Origin: Alphaproteobacteria bacterium
Lineage (GTDB): Bacteria > Pseudomonadota > Alphaproteobacteria > Caulobacterales > Caulobacteraceae
Direction of reading: 5' to 3'
Assembly (NCBI GenBank): GCA_018821435.1
Contig: JAHJME010000021.1
Span: 62,001 to 126,000 of the forward strand
Length of the DNA: 64,000 nucleotides
Below are positions 34,396 to 42,765 of the stretch, in pieces. The notes under the pieces were generated by a model. That model worked only from the letters and a program-made list of their open reading frames with translations, was not told the DNA's origin and ran no database searches. The number at the start of each line of letters is the position of its first letter. Position 1 is the stretch's first letter. The translations under genes and the position numbers were made by a program.

Positions 34396-35964
34396 ATGGG
34401 TCTGGAGCTTACCCGGCGCGGCGCGGTCGGCGCCGGCCTCGGCTTGGCCGCGATGGCCTGGAGCGCCCGCGCCGCGCAGACCGTTCCCGCGCCCGTCGCG
34501 ACCACGAAACACGGCCCGGTGCGCGGCGATGTCGACGACGGAATCCTGGCCTTCCGGGGGGTTCGATATGGCGCCGACACCGGCCCCCGGCGCTTCCAGC
34601 CGCCCGCCCCGCCTACGCCCTGGACCGACGTCGCCGACGCCACGGCCTATGGCGCCGCCTCGCCCCAGCGCCGGGGCGGCGACCCCACCAGCGAGGACTG
34701 CCTGTTCCTGAACGTCTGGACCCCCGCGCTCGACGCGGGGCGGCGGCCGGTGATGGTCTACATCCACGGCGGCGCCTATTCGAACGGCTCGGGCTCGGCC
34801 CCGCTCTACGACGGCGTGCGGCTCTGCAAGCGCGGCGACGTGGTGGTGGTGACGCTGAACCACCGGCTGAACGCCTTCGGCTACGCCTACTTGGCCCGCC
34901 TGGTCCCCGCGCTCGCCGACAGCGGCAACGCCGGCCAGCTCGACCTGATCCTGGCGCTCCAGTGGGTGCGCGACAACATCGCCGTCTTCGGCGGCGATCC
35001 GGGCAAGGTGATGGTGTTCGGCCAGTCCGGCGGCGGAGCCAAGATCGCCACCCTGATGGCCACGTCCGCGGCCGCCGGCCTCTTCCACCGGGCCGCCACC
35101 ATGAGCGGCCAGCAGGTCACCGCGTCAGGCCCCGGCAACGCGACCCGCCGCGCCCTGGCCTTCCTCGACGCCTGCAAGCTCAAGCCCGACCAGGCCGCCG
35201 CCTTGAGCACCCTGGCCGCCGAACGCCTGGTCGAGGCCCTGGGCGCCGAAGACCCCGTCCTCGGCTTCGGCGGCCTCTATTTCGGCCCCGTCCTCGACGA
35301 GCGCTCGCTGAAGCGCCACCCCTTCTACCCCGATGCCCCGGCTCAGTCGGCGAAGATCCCGATAATCATCGGCAACACCCACGACGAGACCCGCGCGTTC
35401 CTAGGCAATGACCCGACGAACTTCACCGTCGGCTGGGACGGCCTGGCCGCCAAGCTGACCCAAGCCAACCTGCGCGTCGACATCGACCCCGACACGGTGA
35501 TCGCCGCGTACCGCCGCCTCTACCCGGCCTACAGCCCCAGCGACGTCCTGTTCGCCGCCACCACGGCCGCCCGCTCCTGGCGCGGCGCGATCATCGAGCT
35601 GGAGATGCGCGCCAAAGCCGGCCATCCCACCTGGGCCTACCAGCTCGATTACCCCGCCGCAGGCCCGCACCTTCGCGCAGCCCACGCCAGCGACATCCAG
35701 CTCGTCTTCGACAACCTCGCCAAACCCGGCGCCACGGCCGAAGGCCCCGCCGCCCAACAGCTCGCGGACCAGATGGCCGACGCCTTCCTGGCCTTCGCCC
35801 GCACCGGCGACCCGAACCACCAGGCTCTACCCAAGTGGGCGCCCTACGACCTCGCCCACCGTCGGACGATGGTCTTCGATACCCCCTCGAAACAGGTCGC
35901 CGACCCGCGCGCCGCCGAGCGCCGCCTGTTCGAAAAAGTCCCCTTCATCCAAGCCGGAACGTAG
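34396..35964 (+). CDS. Secreted type-B carboxylesterase
   Basis: A 522-residue serine esterase. A Tat-like signal is present (LTRRGAVGAGLGLAAMAWSARA). The carboxylesterase motifs are complete: SEDCLFLNVW, oxyanion YIHGGAYSNGS, nucleophile elbow GQSGGGAK, acid region GNTHDETRAF, and catalytic His in AAHASDIQLVF. It is divergent from the pectate lyase with a shared operator. That context suggests removal of acetyl or methyl esters from pectin, but this is an inference. Known pectin methylesterases belong to other folds. Confidence 0.85.
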   Translation: MGLELTRRGAVGAGLGLAAMAWSARAAQTVPAPVATTKHGPVRGDVDDGILAFRGVRYGADTGPRRFQPPAPPTPWTDVADATAYGAASPQRRGGDPTSEDCLFLNVWTPALDAGRRPVMVYIHGGAYSNGSGSAPLYDGVRLCKRGDVVVVTLNHRLNAFGYAYLARLVPALADSGNAGQLDLILALQWVRDNIAVFGGDPGKVMVFGQSGGGAKIATLMATSAAAGLFHRAATMSGQQVTASGPGNATRRALAFLDACKLKPDQAAALSTLAAERLVEALGAEDPVLGFGGLYFGPVLDERSLKRHPFYPDAPAQSAKIPIIIGNTHDETRAFLGNDPTNFTVGWDGLAAKLTQANLRVDIDPDTVIAAYRRLYPAYSPSDVLFAATTAARSWRGAIIELEMRAKAGHPTWAYQLDYPAAGPHLRAAHASDIQLVFDNLAKPGATAEGPAAQQLADQMADAFLAFARTGDPNHQALPKWAPYDLAHRRTMVFDTPSKQVADPRAAERRLFEKVPFIQAGT

Positions 35965-36000
35965 CGCCCGCCAAACCCTCCGATATCTCCAACCTCCCAC

Positions 36001-36032
36001 TTGACGATTCTATGATTCTAGAAATATAGAAT
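36001..36032 (+). promoter_or_regulatory. ars promoter with overlapping ArsR-type operator
   Basis: TTGACG at 36001-36006 and TATAGA at 36025-36030, 18 bases apart, form a good sigma-70-like promoter. A 26-base imperfect palindrome (36007-36032, arms ATTCTAT and ATAGAAT around TTCTAGAA) fills the spacer and the -10 box. This is the expected position and AT-rich style of an ArsR operator. arsI begins 33 bases downstream with CGGAGAC as SD. Confidence 0.75.
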
Positions 36033-36064
36033 TACCAACTTAGCGCTGCAAACGGAGACCGGCA

Positions 36065-36532
36065 ATGAAGCGCCTGCACCTGCACGTGAGCGTGCCCGAC
36101 CTGGCCCAGTCGATCCAGTTCTACGAAACCCTGTTTGGCGCCCCGCCGACCGTGGTGAAGGGCGACTACGCCAAGTGGATGCTGGATGATCCCAAGGTGA
36201 ACCTGGCGATTTCGCAGCGCGACCGCGCGGGTGGCATCGATCACGTCGGCATCCAGGTCGACAGCGCCGAAGAGCTTGGCGAACTCGCGACGCGGCTGAA
36301 GGCGGCCGGCAACGTCACCCTCGACCAGGACGCCACGACCTGCTGCTACGCCCAGTCTGACAAGAGCTGGGTCAACGATCCGGCCGGCGTGCGGTGGGAG
36401 ACCTTCTACACCTTCGGCGAGGCCACCAGCTACGGCGAGGACGAGCCGCTCGTCGCGCCCGCATCCGCGTCCGCGTGCTGCGGCGCTCCGGCCCCCGCGC
36501 TGGAACCCAAGACCGCTCCGGCCTGCTGCTGA
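36065..36532 (+). CDS. arsI: ArsI/CadI-type C-As lyase (glyoxalase fold)
   Basis: A 155-residue vicinal-oxygen-chelate enzyme. ArsI splits the carbon-arsenic bond of trivalent methyl- or aryl-arsenicals with Fe(II) and O2 in the cytoplasm. Expected Fe ligands are His5 (RLHLHV), His60 (GIDHVGI) and Glu112 (VRWETFYTF). The arsenic-binding pair is Cys93-Cys94 (TTCCYAQ). The Cys-rich tail (SACCGAP and PACC at the end) is also typical. First gene of the four-gene ars operon, with arsR 3 bases after it. Confidence 0.88.
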   Translation: MKRLHLHVSVPDLAQSIQFYETLFGAPPTVVKGDYAKWMLDDPKVNLAISQRDRAGGIDHVGIQVDSAEELGELATRLKAAGNVTLDQDATTCCYAQSDKSWVNDPAGVRWETFYTFGEATSYGEDEPLVAPASASACCGAPAPALEPKTAPACC

Positions 36533-36535
36533 TCC

Positions 36536-36889
36536 ATGGAAAAGACGCTCGCCGTCTCGGCGCTGGGCGCCCTCGCCCATGAGGGTCGCCTCGATATCTT
36601 CCGCCTCCTGGTTCGCGCGGGGGCGGAGGGCATGGCGGCGGGCGACATCGCCCGCGCCACCGACGCCGCGGCCAGTACGCAGTCGGCCAACCTCACGATC
36701 CTCAGCCGGGCGGGACTGATCATGTCGCGCCGCGCCGGACGCTCGATCATCTATTCGGCGGCGTACGACCAGATGCGCGATCTGCTGGGCTTCCTCATGG
36801 AGGATTGCTGCGGCGGCAACCCGGCGATCTGCGCGCCGCTGGCGGCGCTGGCCAGCCAGCCCTGCGGCGCCGAAGGAAAGACCTGCTGA
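36536..36889 (+). CDS. arsR: ArsR-family arsenic-responsive repressor
   Basis: A 117-residue winged-helix repressor. The helix-turn-helix covers about residues 28-60 (MAAGDIARATDAAASTQSANLTIL) and the wing has RRAGRSIIYSA. Candidate As(III) ligands are the C-terminal cysteines DCC and AIC at about residues 90-99, with further Cys near the end. This C-terminal arrangement differs from the ELCVCDL site of E. coli ArsR. It probably binds the palindrome at 36007-36032 and controls its own operon. It overlaps arsC by one base (TGATG). Confidence 0.88.
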   Translation: MEKTLAVSALGALAHEGRLDIFRLLVRAGAEGMAAGDIARATDAAASTQSANLTILSRAGLIMSRRAGRSIIYSAAYDQMRDLLGFLMEDCCGGNPAICAPLAALASQPCGAEGKTC

Positions 36890-37404
36890 TGACCCAGCCG
36901 CTCAACGTACTGTTTCTCTGCACCGGAAATTCCGCTCGCTCGATCCTCGCCGAAGCGCTGATGAACAACCTCGGGGCCGGGCGTTTCCAGGCCTACTCCG
37001 CCGGCTCGATGCCCAAGGGCGAGGTCAATCCCCACGCCTTTCCGCTGGTCCGCGCGCTCGGATTTCAGGACTCGGACTTCCGCTCGAAGCCGTGGGACGA
37101 GTTCGCGATACCTGGCGCCCCGCAGCTCGATTTCGTGATCACCGTCTGCGACAACGCCGCCGGCGAAGTCTGCCCGATCTGGCCGGGTCAGCCGATTTCC
37201 GCCCACTGGGGAATCCCCGATCCGGCTGCGGCCACGGGCACGGACGCCGAGATCGCCGTCGCGTTCCGTGAAGCGGCGCGCCTGCTGCGCAATCGTATCT
37301 CGCTGCTTCTCGCGCTGCCGGTCGAGAAGCTGGATCGCATGTCGCTCCTCGCGAAGACCCGCGAGATCGGGGAGCGCGCCGATCAGACGGAGCCGACGAC
37401 GTGA
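36889..37404 (+). CDS. arsC: Arsenate reductase, LMW-phosphatase fold
   Basis: A 171-residue enzyme reducing arsenate to arsenite. The P-loop CTGNSARS with Cys11 is at the N-terminus. Two further cysteines for the disulfide cascade are in VCDNAAGEVCPIWP. HWGIPDPA supplies the general-acid Asp. This is the thioredoxin-coupled (pI258-like) class rather than the glutaredoxin class. ATG 36889 shares its A with the arsR stop. The frame is open further upstream only by chance. Confidence 0.9.
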   Translation: MTQPLNVLFLCTGNSARSILAEALMNNLGAGRFQAYSAGSMPKGEVNPHAFPLVRALGFQDSDFRSKPWDEFAIPGAPQLDFVITVCDNAAGEVCPIWPGQPISAHWGIPDPAAATGTDAEIAVAFREAARLLRNRISLLLALPVEKLDRMSLLAKTREIGERADQTEPTT

Positions 37405-38489
37405 CGACGCGCGCCGCCGAACCTCCTGCGCCCATGTCGCGGTTCGAACGCTACCTGACGCTCTGGGTCGCGCTCTGCATCGTAGTGGGGATTGGCCTCG
37501 GCGACCTGATGCCGTCAGCCTTCAAGACCATCGGTTCGCTCGAAATCGCCAAGGTCAATCTGCCGATCGCCATCCTGATCTGGCTGATGATCGTCCCGAT
37601 GCTGATGAAGGTCGATTTCACCGCCATGCGGACGGTTGGCCGCTATTGGCGCGGGATCAGCGTCACGCTCTTCATCAATTGGGCCGTGAAGCCCTTTTCG
37701 ATGGCGGCCCTGGGCGCCGTCTTCATTGGCTATCTCTTCCGCCCCTACCTGCCGGCCGGAGAGATCAACAGCTACATCGCCGGACTGATCATCCTGGCCG
37801 CCGCCCCCTGCACGGCGATGGTCTTCGTGTGGAGCAACCTGACCCGGGGAGAACCGAACTTCACGCTGAGCCAGGTCGCCGTCAACGACGCGATCATGGT
37901 CGTGGCCTTTGCGCCGATCGTCGGCCTGCTGCTGGGCCTCTCGGCGATCACGGTCCCCTGGGAAACGCTGCTGCTATCGGTCGGACTCTACATCGTCGTG
38001 CCGGTCATCATCGCGCAGGCCATGAGAGCTCATCTGCTCCAGACGGGCGGTGAACCCAGGTTGCGGGCGGTGCTCTCCCGGATCGGCCCCATCTCGCTCA
38101 CGGCGCTGCTCGCGACGCTGGTTCTGCTGTTCGGCTTCCAGGGCGAACAGATCCTCGCTCAGCCCGCGATCATCGCCATGCTGGCCGTGCCGATCCTGAT
38201 CCAGGTCTATTTCAACTCGGGTCTGGCCTACCTCCTCAACCGCTGGTCCGGTGAGGCGCACTGCGTCGCGGGCCCCTCGGCGCTGATCGGCGCGAGCAAC
38301 TTCTTCGAGCTCGCCGTCGCCGCCGCCATCAGCCTGTTCGGCTTCACCTCCGGCGCGGCGCTTGCCACCGTCGTCGGCGTGTTGATCGAGGTCCCGGTCA
38401 TGCTGTCGGTTGTCGCCATCGTGAACCGCTCACGCGGCTGGTACGAGCGGGGGAAGTCCGTCCAAAGCGTCGCCGGGAAAGGCCGGTGA
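37401..38489 (+). CDS. acr3: ACR3-family arsenite efflux permease
   Basis: A 362-residue inner-membrane transporter with about 10 hydrophobic helices that exports arsenite. The conserved catalytic Cys is in ILAAAPCTAMVFVWSNL, with the neighbouring QVAVNDAIM motif of the family and SNFFELAVA later. GTG 37401 overlaps the arsC TGA (GTGA). It is the last gene of the ars operon. Confidence 0.92.
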   Translation: MTTRAAEPPAPMSRFERYLTLWVALCIVVGIGLGDLMPSAFKTIGSLEIAKVNLPIAILIWLMIVPMLMKVDFTAMRTVGRYWRGISVTLFINWAVKPFSMAALGAVFIGYLFRPYLPAGEINSYIAGLIILAAAPCTAMVFVWSNLTRGEPNFTLSQVAVNDAIMVVAFAPIVGLLLGLSAITVPWETLLLSVGLYIVVPVIIAQAMRAHLLQTGGEPRLRAVLSRIGPISLTALLATLVLLFGFQGEQILAQPAIIAMLAVPILIQVYFNSGLAYLLNRWSGEAHCVAGPSALIGASNFFELAVAAAISLFGFTSGAALATVVGVLIEVPVMLSVVAIVNRSRGWYERGKSVQSVAGKGR

Positions 38490-38582
38490 CGGAGGGTCGG
38501 AAGCGTCATCTCCAAGACCCCAGCGTCCACCCATCGCGCAACACGTTCGGGATTGCGAAATCGATGGGCTGTTCTCCAAATC

Positions 38583-38616
38583 TTGACTCCCAGCCCCGGA
38601 TGTTCTACCTTTGTTC
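38583..38616 (+). promoter_or_regulatory. Promoter overlapped by alphaproteobacterial LexA box
   Basis: TTGACT (38583-38588) and TACCTT (38606-38611) are 17 bases apart. GTTC at 38602-38605 and GTTC at 38613-38616 with exactly 7 bases between them form the alphaproteobacterial LexA site GTTC-N7-GTTC, which covers the -10 box. Transcription would begin at or next to the ATG at 38619, so the mRNA may be leaderless. Confidence 0.72.
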
Positions 38617-38618
38617 CC

Positions 38619-39380
38619 ATGCCTCCCGCCCCTGCGGTCCTCACGCCTGAGCGCATCGACGCCATGCTGTCCCGCACGGCGGAGATCTGCATGGCCGGCG
38701 TCGAGTCGGCGGGCGAGTGGCTGACGGCGGCCCCGGACATCGAGAGCTTTGAGCGCGCCGGGCGGGCGTTGCAGACACTCGGCCGCAACCTGCGCCAGAC
38801 GATGGCGCTGAAGCAGCGCTTCGACCGCGAACAGGTGGCCGTGGCCGCCGCCCAGCGGCGCATGGCGGACGACGCGCGCCAGGACGCCGAGCGCGCCCAC
38901 GGCGCCGCGGTCTGGCGCCACCAGACCCAGGTGCGCCGCCACTTCGAGCGCGTTCTGTGGGACGAATACGAGGCCGACGACGCCCAGGAGATTTTCGAGG
39001 AGTTGGACGTGCGCCTGGGCCAGTTCGGCGGCGACGACACCTTCCTGCAAACCCCGGTCGAGACCTTGATCGCGCGCCTGACCGACGAGTTCGTCGTCGA
39101 GCCGGTGGAGGACGACGCGTCCGACGACGCGGCCCCCGAACCGGATCCCGAGGACGCGACGCCCGAGACGACCGCCCTGCCCCTCGCCATGGCCGACGAT
39201 GCGACATCCGGCCCGGATGAAGTGGAACCGACCGACCCCGTGATCGACACGGCGCCGGAGCCGCCGCCCGACCCAATCCTTCCCCCGCCCAGGCCGCCCG
39301 ATCCGCCGCCCGCCCCGTACACCCCGCCGTGGGAGCGACTCCCACGCGGCGAAGCCATGCCCAGCGGAACCGGCTGGTAG
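38619..39380 (+). CDS. Probable SOS-regulated protein, coiled-coil plus acidic Pro-rich tail
   Basis: A 253-residue protein I do not recognise. Residues 10-125 are mainly helical with heptad-like, charged segments (FERAGRALQTLGRNLRQTMALK and on to RRMADDARQDAERA), so a coiled coil is likely. Residues about 165-253 are acidic and then strongly proline-rich (PEPPPDPILPPPRPPDPPP), probably disordered. No signal peptide or membrane helix. A longer frame from 38553 exists, but ATG 38619, 2 bases after the LexA box, fits the predicted promoter. It is probably induced by DNA damage. Confidence 0.7.
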   Translation: MPPAPAVLTPERIDAMLSRTAEICMAGVESAGEWLTAAPDIESFERAGRALQTLGRNLRQTMALKQRFDREQVAVAAAQRRMADDARQDAERAHGAAVWRHQTQVRRHFERVLWDEYEADDAQEIFEELDVRLGQFGGDDTFLQTPVETLIARLTDEFVVEPVEDDASDDAAPEPDPEDATPETTALPLAMADDATSGPDEVEPTDPVIDTAPEPPPDPILPPPRPPDPPPAPYTPPWERLPRGEAMPSGTGW

Positions 39381-39383
39381 CCC

Positions 39384-40454
39384 CTACCGGATGACCGCCG
39401 CGCCCTTGGCGTCGATGGCGGCTTCGATCTCGCGCACATCGACCATGGACGCGTCGCCCGGCGTGGTCATGGCCAGCGCGCCATGCGCCGCGCCATAGTC
39501 CACCGCCGCCTGGGCGCCCTTGCCCTGGAGCAGCGCATAGGCGACCCCCGAGGCGAACGCGTCGCCGCCGCCGACCCGGTCGAAGACGTCCAGGTTCTCG
39601 CGGGTGACCGAGCTCACCACCGCGCCGTCCATCCACAGCACCGCGCCCCAGTCGTTGGCGCTGGCGGACTGAGCCGTCCGCCGCGTGCTGGCCACGACCT
39701 TGAAACCGAACGCGCCTGCGACGGCCTCGGCGAAGGCCGGGAAGTCGCGCGGCGCATCGTAGCCCAGGCAGGCCTTGAAGCCCGCCGGGTCGCCGAACAT
39801 CACATCCACCTCGCCAGCGATCTCGCGGTTCAGCGCCCGCACCGCCGCCGGATCGCCCAGGCTCTTCCAGAGCGAGGCGCGGTAGTTGAGGTCGTAGGAC
39901 ACCACCGTCCCGTGCCGCTTGGCGGCGCGCACCGCCTCCAGCACGACCTGCGGGGTCGCCGGCGCCAGGGCCGCGAAGATCCCGCCGGTGTGGAACCACC
40001 GCACGCCCTCGGTCCCGAACAACGCGTCCCAGTCCACTTCGCCGGGCGCGATCTGCGAGGCGGCGGTGTAGCCCCGATCCGAGACGCCCAGGGCCGGCCG
40101 CAGCCCGAACCCCCGCTCGGTGAAATTGAACCCGACCCGCGTGTTGCGGCCCACGCCGTCATAGTCGCGCCAGATCAGGTGGCTGACGTCCACTCCGCCC
40201 TGCAGGATCAGGTCCTCGGCCAGCCGGCCGACATCGTTGTCCGCAAACGCCGTGACCACCGTGGCGCGTAGCCCGAATGCCTTGCGCATCGCACGCGCCA
40301 CATTGTACTCGCCGCCGCCCTCCCAGACCTGGAAGCTGCGCGCATTGCGCACCCGCCCCTCGCCCGGATCGAAGCGCAGCATGACCTCGCCCAGGGCCGC
40401 GCAATCCCAGCGGCAGTCCGCCGTCGGACGAATGCTCAGGCCCCGATCGGTCAT
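39384..40454 (-). CDS. kdgK: 2-keto-3-deoxygluconate kinase (PfkB family)
   Basis: A 356-residue sugar kinase phosphorylating KDG to KDPG in the cytoplasm. PfkB motifs are GGGEYNVARAMRK near residue 46 and FDRVGGGDAFASGVAYALL with the catalytic Asp. VVSYDLNYRASLW in the middle is typical of KDG kinases. The ATG directly follows the stop of the kdgA gene. It is the last gene of the uxaC-kduI-kduD-kdgA-kdgK operon, feeding KDPG to the aldolase encoded just before it. Confidence 0.92.
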   Translation of the reverse strand: MTDRGLSIRPTADCRWDCAALGEVMLRFDPGEGRVRNARSFQVWEGGGEYNVARAMRKAFGLRATVVTAFADNDVGRLAEDLILQGGVDVSHLIWRDYDGVGRNTRVGFNFTERGFGLRPALGVSDRGYTAASQIAPGEVDWDALFGTEGVRWFHTGGIFAALAPATPQVVLEAVRAAKRHGTVVSYDLNYRASLWKSLGDPAAVRALNREIAGEVDVMFGDPAGFKACLGYDAPRDFPAFAEAVAGAFGFKVVASTRRTAQSASANDWGAVLWMDGAVVSSVTRENLDVFDRVGGGDAFASGVAYALLQGKGAQAAVDYGAAHGALAMTTPGDASMVDVREIEAAIDAKGAAVIR

Positions 40455-41126
40455 CTACTTGCCTCGGATCGTCTTGATGCGCTGGACGGTCTCGCGGACG
40501 CGGGCCGCGATGCCGGCATAGTCACCGGCGTCCAGCAGCGCCTTGGTGATCAGGTTCGAGCCCATGCCGCAGGCGACGATGCCGGCGTCGAACCAGGGCT
40601 TCAGCGACGCCTCGGTCACATCCACGCCGCCGGTCGGCATGATCTTGGTCCAGGGCATCGGCCCCAGCACCGCCTTCACGAACTCCGGTCCGCCGACCGA
40701 GCCGCCGGGGAACACCTTGACGATCTCGCAGCCCAATTCCTGCGCCTGGCCGATCTCGGTCGCCGTGCCGCAGCCCGGCGAATAGGCGATCATCCGCCGA
40801 TTACAGACCCTGGCCACCTCGGGGTTCAGCAGCGGCCCGACCACGAAGTTGGCCCCGTTGGCGATGAAGATCCCCGCCGTCGGCGCATCCACGATCGAGC
40901 CCACGCCCATGATCACGGAGGGGTCGGCCTTGGCGAAGTGACGGGTCACCTCCAGGAAGACCTGCGCGGCGAAGTCGCCCCGGTTGGTGAACTCGATGGC
41001 CTTGGCCCCGCCGTCGGCGCAGGCCTGGATCGCCTTCACGCAGACCTCCGGGTCCGGGTGGTAGAACACCGGGATCACCCCCTGGTCCATCATGGCGTTC
41101 AGCACGACGAGACGATCGCGGGCCAT
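40455..41126 (-). CDS. kdgA: KDPG/KHG aldolase
   Basis: A 223-residue class I aldolase that splits 2-keto-3-deoxy-6-phosphogluconate into pyruvate and glyceraldehyde-3-phosphate. The general-acid Glu is in AIEFTNRG, the Schiff-base Lys in EIVKVFPGG, and the phosphate site in PTGGV and GMGSN. The proteins of this branch begin with an RDRLVVLNAMMDQGVIPVFY helix-strand, slightly different from E. coli Eda. SD AAGGA precedes ATG 41126. 33 bases after kduD and directly before kdgK. Confidence 0.9.
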   Translation of the reverse strand: MARDRLVVLNAMMDQGVIPVFYHPDPEVCVKAIQACADGGAKAIEFTNRGDFAAQVFLEVTRHFAKADPSVIMGVGSIVDAPTAGIFIANGANFVVGPLLNPEVARVCNRRMIAYSPGCGTATEIGQAQELGCEIVKVFPGGSVGGPEFVKAVLGPMPWTKIMPTGGVDVTEASLKPWFDAGIVACGMGSNLITKALLDAGDYAGIAARVRETVQRIKTIRGK

Positions 41127-41159
41127 CAGGCGGTCCTTCCTTGCACTGCGGCTTTACGC

Positions 41160-41918
41160 TCAGCGCGCCAGCCAGCCGCCGTCCACGGGGACGATGGCGC
41201 CGTGCATGTAATCCGCTGCGCGGCTGGCAAGGAAGACCGCAGCGCCCGCCAGGTCGCCGGGTTCGCCCCAGCGGCCCGCCGGGATGCGCTCCAGGATCTG
41301 CCGGCTGCGGGCCTCGTCGGCCTGCAGCTGGGCGGTGTTGTTGGTGGCGAAGTAGCCGGGAGCCAGGCCGTTCACATTGATGCCCTTGGCCGCCCACTCG
41401 TTGCACAGCGTCTTGGTGATCCCCGCCAGGCCGCTCTTCGACGCCGTGTAGGACGGCACCCGCAGGCCACCCTGGAAGCTCAGCATCGAGACGACGTTGA
41501 TGATCTTGCCGCCGCGACCGTCCGCCACCCAGCGCTTGGCCACCGCCTGGCTGAGGAAGAAGACGGTCTTCAGGTTGGTGTCCATCACCGCGTCCCAGTC
41601 CTCTTCGGTGAAGTCGAGGCTGTCGGCTCTACGGATGATGCCGGCGTTGTTGACCAGGATGTCCAGGCGCCCGGCCGCGGCATACGCCTCGAACACCACC
41701 CGGCCGATCGGCTCGGTGGTGCCGAGGTCCGCGCCGATGGCGTGCAGCTTTCGCCCAGCCTGGGCCACCAGCTCGGCGGTCTCGTCCGGCGCGCTGCGGC
41801 CCACCGCCACGATGTCCGCCCCGGCCTCAGCCAGCCCAACCGCGATCGCCTGGCCCAGACCGGTGTTGGCGCCGGTGACCAGGGCGACCTGCCCCGTCAG
41901 ATCGAACAGGCCGCTCAT
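41160..41918 (-). CDS. kduD: 2-deoxy-D-gluconate 3-dehydrogenase (KduD, SDR)
   Basis: A 252-residue SDR that reduces 2,5-diketo-3-deoxygluconate (DKII) to KDG in unsaturated-uronate breakdown. The KduD-like start is [30 protein letters not shown] is characteristic of KduD, with catalytic Ser in [11 protein letters not shown] and YTASK. ATG 41918 overlaps the kduI stop (ATGA). The product acts directly after KduI in the pathway and is encoded directly after it. Confidence 0.92.
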   Translation of the reverse strand: MSGLFDLTGQVALVTGANTGLGQAIAVGLAEAGADIVAVGRSAPDETAELVAQAGRKLHAIGADLGTTEPIGRVVFEAYAAAGRLDILVNNAGIIRRADSLDFTEEDWDAVMDTNLKTVFFLSQAVAKRWVADGRGGKIINVVSMLSFQGGLRVPSYTASKSGLAGITKTLCNEWAAKGINVNGLAPGYFATNNTAQLQADEARSRQILERIPAGRWGEPGDLAGAAVFLASRAADYMHGAIVPVDGGWLAR

Positions 41919-42751
41919 TTGAGCTGGCAGATGTCGAGGACGTTCATGTCCGTGTAGTCCAGGTTCTCGCCGCCCATCGCCCAGATGAAGGCGTAGTTCG
42001 AGGTGCCCGAGCCCATGTGGATCGACCACGGCGGCGACATCACCGCCTCCTCGTTGGCCATGACGATGTGCCGCGCGTTGTCCGGCTCGCCCATGAAGTG
42101 GAACACCCGGTCGTTCTCGCCCAGGCCGAAGTAGAAATAGATCTCGGAGCGGCGGTCGTGCAGGTGCGGCGGCATGGTGTTCCAGACGCTGCCGGTGTTG
42201 AGGATCGTCAGGCCCAGCAGCAGCTGCGCCGACTTGCAGGTCTGTGGCACCACCAGCTGGTAGATCGTCCGCTCGTTGGACGTCTCCAGCGCGCCACGCT
42301 CCAGCGGCACGGCGTCGGCCAGGGCCAGCTTCTTGGTCTCGAACGCCGCGTGGGCCGGGGTCGACACCAGATAGAACCGCGCGCCCGGCCCCTCGAACGT
42401 CACGTCCTTCGCGCCCATGGTCACATACAGGCAGTCGCGCGGCGCCAGGGCATAGGCCGTCCCATCCACCGTCACCGTGCCGGCCGTGTCCGAGACGTTG
42501 ATCACGCCCATCTCGCGCCGCTCCAGGAACGGATGGCCCTTGGCGCTCTCCGGCTCCGTCTGGTCGGGCAACTTCAGCGGGCCCGCGGCGGGCGCCGCGC
42601 CGCCGATCACGAAGCGCTCGTAGTGCGTGTAGTTCAGCACCACCTCGCCGGCCGCGAACAGGCCGTCGACCAGATAGCGCTGGCGCAGGGTCTCGTTGTC
42701 GACCCCTTCCATCATGTCGGGGTGGGTGGCGTGATAGGTCCGCTTGAACAC
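41915..42751 (-). CDS. kduI: 5-dehydro-4-deoxy-D-glucuronate isomerase
   Basis: A 278-residue cupin-type isomerase converting 5-keto-4-deoxyuronate (DKI) to DKII. Zinc ligands are visible in [16 protein letters not shown], with a further His in PWSIHMG. The family N-terminus [20 protein letters not shown] is clear. The start is GTG 42751 with GGGAGGA 6 bases upstream. It follows uxaC by 14 bases and overlaps kduD. Confidence 0.95.
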   Translation of the reverse strand: MFKRTYHATHPDMMEGVDNETLRQRYLVDGLFAAGEVVLNYTHYERFVIGGAAPAAGPLKLPDQTEPESAKGHPFLERREMGVINVSDTAGTVTVDGTAYALAPRDCLYVTMGAKDVTFEGPGARFYLVSTPAHAAFETKKLALADAVPLERGALETSNERTIYQLVVPQTCKSAQLLLGLTILNTGSVWNTMPPHLHDRRSEIYFYFGLGENDRVFHFMGEPDNARHIVMANEEAVMSPPWSIHMGSGTSNYAFIWAMGGENLDYTDMNVLDICQLK

Positions 42752-42765
42752 GAAGAGTCCTCCCG

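Noticed and set aside
36007..36032. The AT-rich palindrome before arsI as an attachment site or IS end
   Set aside because: No transposase, integrase or second copy is visible, and its placement over the -10 box is explained by ArsR control.
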